From Clostridia bacterium (GTDB taxonomy: Bacteria > Bacillota > Clostridia > TANB77 > CAG-508), in contig JAFWHH010000008.1 of the NCBI GenBank assembly GCA_017512025.1, positions 62,001 through 126,000 of the forward strand: a DNA stretch of 64,000 bases, written 5' to 3'. Numbering within the stretch: the stretch's first letter is position 1; each line of letters opens with the position of its first letter. The notes under the pieces are model-generated. The model did not search any database, was not told the DNA's origin, and saw only the letters and a list, made by a program, of their open reading frames with translations. Shown piece after piece: positions 60,673-64,000 of the stretch. The translations under genes and the position numbers were made by a program.

Positions 60673-62493
60673 CTATTCTTCTTCGTCTAATTTCAATACT
60701 GATAAGAAAGCTTCTTGTGGAATTTCTACATTTCCAATTTCACGCATCTTCTTTTTACCACGTTTTTGTTTTTCCAATAATTTCTTCTTTCTTGTTATAT
60801 CTCCACCATAGCACTTAGCTAAAACATCTTTTCTCATTGCAGAAATTGTTTCTCTTGCTATGATTTTTCCTCCAATAACAGCTTGTAACGGAATAGTAAA
60901 TAAGTGTCTTGGTATAACAGTTTTAAGTTTTTCAACCATTTTCTTACCCTTGTCATAAGCCATATCTTTATGAACAATAAATGATAAAGCGTCAACGCTC
61001 TCTCCATTTACCCAAATATCTAGCTTAACAAGTTCTGAACGTCTATATTCTTTTAATTCATAATCAAACGAAGCATAACCTTTAGTATTTGATTTTAAGC
61101 TATCAAAGAAATCATAAATAATCTCATTAAGTGGCATTTCATAAATAAGAGTTACTCTTGTTTGATCTAAATACTTCATATCTACAAATATACCTCTTCT
61201 GTTTTGGCATATTTCCATTATATTTCCAACAAAATCTTTTGGTGTTAATATCTCAGCCTCAACAAATGGTTCCTCAATGTATGAAATTTCATTTGGAACA
61301 GGAAGCTCAGATGGATTATATAAATCCACAACTTCACCATTTGTTTTGTGAACTTTGTATATAACTGATGGAGATGTAGTTATTAAACTTAAATCAAACT
61401 CTCTATCAAGACGCTCTTCAATAATTTCAAGATGTAGTAGTCCTAAGAAACCACATCTAAAACCAAATCCAAGTGCAGCCGATGTCTCTTGCTCAAACTC
61501 AAGAGCTGCATCATTTAGTTTTAATTTCTCAAGAGCTATTTTTAAGTTCTCGTAATCACTACCATCCATTGGATATAATCCACAATAAACCATTGGATTT
61601 ACTTTCTTATATCCAGGAAGTGCTTCAGCTGCAGGTCTATCTTTATGAGTTATCGTATCACCAACTCTAATATCAGATAGATTTTTAATACTAGCTGCTA
61701 TATATCCAACATCTCCAGCCTCAAGTTTATCTGCCTCTACATAAGTTCCTGGTTCAAAATAACCAACTTCAGTAACAGTAAATACCTTTTTAGCTGCCAT
61801 AAGCTCTATTTCATCACCAACTTTAACAGTACCATCTTTAACTCTTACATATGCTATTGCACCTTTGTAATCATTGTATAGAGAATCAAATATTAAACAT
61901 TTAAGATCTGCATTCTCATCACCAGTTGGTGCTGGTATGTCTGTAATGATTCTTTCAAGAACTTCTTCCACATTTAATCCAGATTTAGCAGATATACATG
62001 GAGCATCTTGAGCAGGTATTCCAATAATATCTTCAATCTCATCTTTAACTTCTTGTGGTCTAGCATTTGGTAAATCAATTTTATTTATAACTGGTAAAAT
62101 TTCCAGATTATTATCTATTGCTAAATAAACATTTGCTAAAGTTTGTGCCTCTACACCTTGACTACTATCAACAACAAGTATTGCCCCATCACATGCAGCC
62201 AAACTTCTTGAAACTTCGTAGTTAAAGTCAACGTGTCCCGGAGTATCTATTAAATTAAATTCATATTCTTCACCATTTTTAGCTTTATATAACATTCTAA
62301 CTGCTTGAGATTTAATAGTAATACCACGCTCTTTCTCAATATCCATATTATCAAGAACTTGGCTCTCCATTTCTCTCTTAGAAAGAACTCCTGTCATCTC
62401 AATTAATCTATCGGCAAGAGTTGATTTTCCATGATCTATATGTGCTATAATGCTAAAATTTCTAATGTGCTCTTTTCTATTATTTGCTGTCAA
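60673..62493 (-). CDS. lepA: Elongation factor 4 (LepA)
   Basis: 606 aa ribosomal GTPase that back-translocates or remodels stalled ribosomes. G1 [17 protein letters not shown]2 region [12 protein letters not shown]3 DTPGHVDF, G4 NKIDLPNA and the LepA-specific C-terminus [24 protein letters not shown] (shown in part) are all present. The start is a TTG with AAAGGATG upstream. First gene of the long minus-strand run (lepA to 49114). Confidence 0.97.
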   Translation of the reverse strand: MTANNRKEHIRNFSIIAHIDHGKSTLADRLIEMTGVLSKREMESQVLDNMDIEKERGITIKSQAVRMLYKAKNGEEYEFNLIDTPGHVDFNYEVSRSLAACDGAILVVDSSQGVEAQTLANVYLAIDNNLEILPVINKIDLPNARPQEVKDEIEDIIGIPAQDAPCISAKSGLNVEEVLERIITDIPAPTGDENADLKCLIFDSLYNDYKGAIAYVRVKDGTVKVGDEIELMAAKKVFTVTEVGYFEPGTYVEADKLEAGDVGYIAASIKNLSDIRVGDTITHKDRPAAEALPGYKKVNPMVYCGLYPMDGSDYENLKIALEKLKLNDAALEFEQETSAALGFGFRCGFLGLLHLEIIEERLDREFDLSLITTSPSVIYKVHKTNGEVVDLYNPSELPVPNEISYIEEPFVEAEILTPKDFVGNIMEICQNRRGIFVDMKYLDQTRVTLIYEMPLNEIIYDFFDSLKSNTKGYASFDYELKEYRRSELVKLDIWVNGESVDALSFIVHKDMAYDKGKKMVEKLKTVIPRHLFTIPLQAVIGGKIIARETISAMRKDVLAKCYGGDITRKKKLLEKQKRGKKKMREIGNVEIPQEAFLSVLKLDEEE

Positions 62494-62619
62494 AAAAATT
62501 CATCCTTTCAATAATTGGATTATTATATCATAAAAACCCATTTTTTCCCAGTAATATAATACCACAAATCCCCTTATTTTATCAATAGAAACCGGACATT
62601 TTTCCCCATTAAATCTACA

Positions 62620-62655
62620 TAAAAAAACAACCTCAAAAAAGGCTGTTTTTTTATA
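62620..62655 (-). terminator. Terminator of the repeat surface protein
   Basis: AAAAAACAGCC...GGTTGTTTTTTT imperfect stem with a T-run on the minus strand, just after the stop codon. Confidence 0.7.
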
Positions 62656-62671
62656 TTTTTATTTATATATT

Positions 62672-64000
62672 TTATACTTTTCTTTTTCTTTCTTTTGAAT
62701 CCTTTATATATGCTCTAATTGCAATTAAAACTAATCCAATCATCACGAATATATATAAATAGTTTTCACCAGTTTTTGATAGCTTTTTAGTAGCAACTGT
62801 GTAATCCTCTTTAACTTTTGCATTTTCAGTCTTTACTGTTGTTGTCTCTGTTCCACTACCATTACTTGATCCACCATTATTTGAACCACTACTTGTTGGA
62901 GTATCTGTACCTGGGTTTGTACTTGGATTTGTACCTGGATTTGTACCTGGATTTGTACCTGGATCTGTTCCCGGATTAGTTCCTGGATTTGTACCTGGAT
63001 TTGTACCTGGATTTGTACCTGGATTTGTACCTGGATCTGTTCCCGGATTAGTTCCTGGATCTGTACCTGGGTCTGTTCCTGGATCTGTTCCTGGGTCTGT
63101 TCCTGGATCTGTTCCCGGATTTGTTCCTGGATCTGTTCCTGGGTCTGTTCCTGGGTCTGTTCCTGGATTTGTTCCCGGATTTGTTCCTGGATCTGTTCCT
63201 GGGTCTGTTCCTGGGTCTGTACCTGGGTCTGTTCCTGGATCTGTACCTGGATCTGTTCCTGGATCTGTACCTGGGTCTGTTCCTGGATCTGTTCCTGGAT
63301 CTGTACCTGGATCTGTTCCTGGGTCTGTTCCTGGATTACTTGAATCTGTTACATTTATTGGCCATGTCATACTATAACCTTTGTATTTACCAGTCATAAC
63401 TGTATTTCCAGCTTTTAATGGATTTAAATATTGAGTACCATTGTTTGTCATAAAATTAACAACAGATGTATCTCTAATAACTAAATCAGATACATTTGAA
63501 GTAGAAACACCTATATATTCATTGCTTGCAACATCAAGATCGTAAGGTATTGCAATTGATGCAACCTCATGTGTTGTAGCTGTTACACCAGCATTATTTG
63601 TTATTGTTGTATATTCTAGCATAGCTGAATGTCCATCTCCAGAACCAAATGTTTTAGTTGCTTTGTTACCATTTATAGTCCATCCGTTATTTATCCAGTT
63701 TTGTACAAAACTTGCGCTTGTATCTATTGAATCTATTGTATTAAAAGTAACTGTAACAGGATATCCAGCACTTGTCTTTGTTCCAACATCTACATCAGCA
63801 AATACTGTTGTTTCAGTAGGATCACTTGTAGTTGAACTTCCAGAGTTAGTTACATTTATAGGCCATGATAGATTTTCCCCATTTACTGTTCCTCTTAAAG
63901 TTGTAGACCCAACAGCAAGTGGTTCAAAATATTGGTTTGTATCTCCATCAAATGTCTTAAATCTAACAATTGATTCATCATCAATTGTATAGTTTGCATT
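62672..64000 (-). CDS. Cell-wall-anchored repeat surface protein (5' end outside window)
   Basis: 442 codons are open to the right edge of the window, so the N-terminus and signal peptide are missing. Two related Ig/beta domains come first, each ending in an SWPINVT or TWPINVT strand. Then about 35 tandem Gly-Thr-(Asp/Asn)-Pro units, a Ser/Gly-rich spacer, and a C-terminal sorting region: LSKTGE, a hydrophobic helix and a basic tail (KDSKERKRKV). LSKTG is an LPXTG variant, so sortase anchoring is likely. The ATG at 63622 is internal. Probably a long adhesin- or wall-type protein on a flexible stalk. Confidence 0.85.
   Translation of the reverse strand, partial: NANYTIDDESIVRFKTFDGDTNQYFEPLAVGSTTLRGTVNGENLSWPINVTNSGSSTTSDPTETTVFADVDVGTKTSAGYPVTVTFNTIDSIDTSASFVQNWINNGWTINGNKATKTFGSGDGHSAMLEYTTITNNAGVTATTHEVASIAIPYDLDVASNEYIGVSTSNVSDLVIRDTSVVNFMTNNGTQYLNPLKAGNTVMTGKYKGYSMTWPINVTDSSNPGTDPGTDPGTDPGTDPGTDPGTDPGTDPGTDPGTDPGTDPGTDPGTDPGTNPGTNPGTDPGTDPGTDPGTNPGTDPGTDPGTDPGTDPGTDPGTNPGTDPGTNPGTNPGTNPGTNPGTNPGTDPGTNPGTNPGTNPSTNPGTDTPTSSGSNNGGSSNGSGTETTTVKTENAKVKEDYTVATKKLSKTGENYLYIFVMIGLVLIAIRAYIKDSKERKRKV
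62909..63338 (-). repeat. 12-bp tandem repeat coding for Gly-Thr-Asp/Asn-Pro stalk
   Basis: About 35 copies of a 12-bp unit with Asp and Asn versions and synonymous changes. Copies near 63061-63340 are mostly Asp, those near 62909-63060 mostly Asn. The length is likely variable between strains. Confidence 0.9.

Noticed and set aside
62909..63338. Possible CRISPR-like repeat array
   Set aside because: The repeats are contiguous 12-bp coding units without spacers and keep the frame of a surface protein.

Overview
The window reads as the chromosome of a low-GC Gram-positive bacterium, most like an uncultured gut-type Clostridia member. The evidence is AT-rich coding sequence, AGGAGG-type ribosome sites, sigma-A promoters with 17-bp spacers, a yicC-rpoZ-gmk block, RNase Y, meso-DAP dehydrogenase, an LTA-synthase-like enzyme and an LPXTG-like surface protein. 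Genus cannot be settled from the sequence alone. There is no transposase, integrase, rRNA or CRISPR array. Four tRNAs and a tmRNA are present. No gene-free stretch exceeds about 300 bases once the RNA genes are counted.

Layout. 1-8.8 kb: Rsm22-like methyltransferase (cut by the window edge), DeaD helicase, MYG1-like and YwqG-like proteins, polysaccharide deacetylase, RNase Y and a ZIP transporter. 8.8-12.8 kb: a FtsX/MacB-type ABC exporter facing its likely TetR repressor, with two palindromic operators between them. 13.6-18.2 kb: acetyltransferase, phosphatase-like protein, DXS-like enzyme and a large anchored surface protein. 19.2-23.4 kb: HD protein, phosphodiesterase-like protein, histidine phosphatase, tRNA-Ser and Ddh. 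23.5-27.1 kb: a tightly coupled operon of a radical SAM/SPASM enzyme, a protein with two copies of a P-E-D-N-x-P-Q-x-V-Y-G-I motif, a membrane-anchored cysteine-peptidase-like protein and a NadE-NadD fusion. 31.4-44.9 kb: tRNA-Gly genes, Wzz-like lipoprotein, thioesterase, gmk-rpoZ-yicC, a Lys/Ala-rich membrane protein, RsmE, split transketolase, a P-loop kinase, tmRNA, HPF and patatin. 45.3-49.0 kb: a HAM1 pyrophosphatase and an 824-aa multidomain adenosine-deaminase-like protein. 49.1-62.5 kb: a long co-directional run (lepA, rlmB, rpiA, TagO/WecA-like, Alg14/Alg13-like pair, LTA-synthase-like, ruvB, membrane glycosyltransferases, queH), probably for a lipid-linked cell-surface glycan plus housekeeping. 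62.7-64 kb: a surface protein with a long Gly-Thr-Asp/Asn-Pro repeat.

Superimposed on this are eleven single-gene units at 12.9, 18.4, 18.6, 27.3, 28.5, 29.2, 30.6, 31.0, 38.6, 42.4 and 45.1 kb. They are visibly richer in G+C than their neighbours. Nearly all follow one plan: sigma-A promoter, often a short 5' hairpin, strong ribosome site, one ORF, intrinsic terminator. They encode a nucleotidyltransferase-like protein, a deoxyribosyltransferase-Maf fusion, a Nudix hydrolase, a Bacteroidetes-type PurM and several small unknown proteins. This scattered set and the radical SAM operon are the most unusual things in the window.
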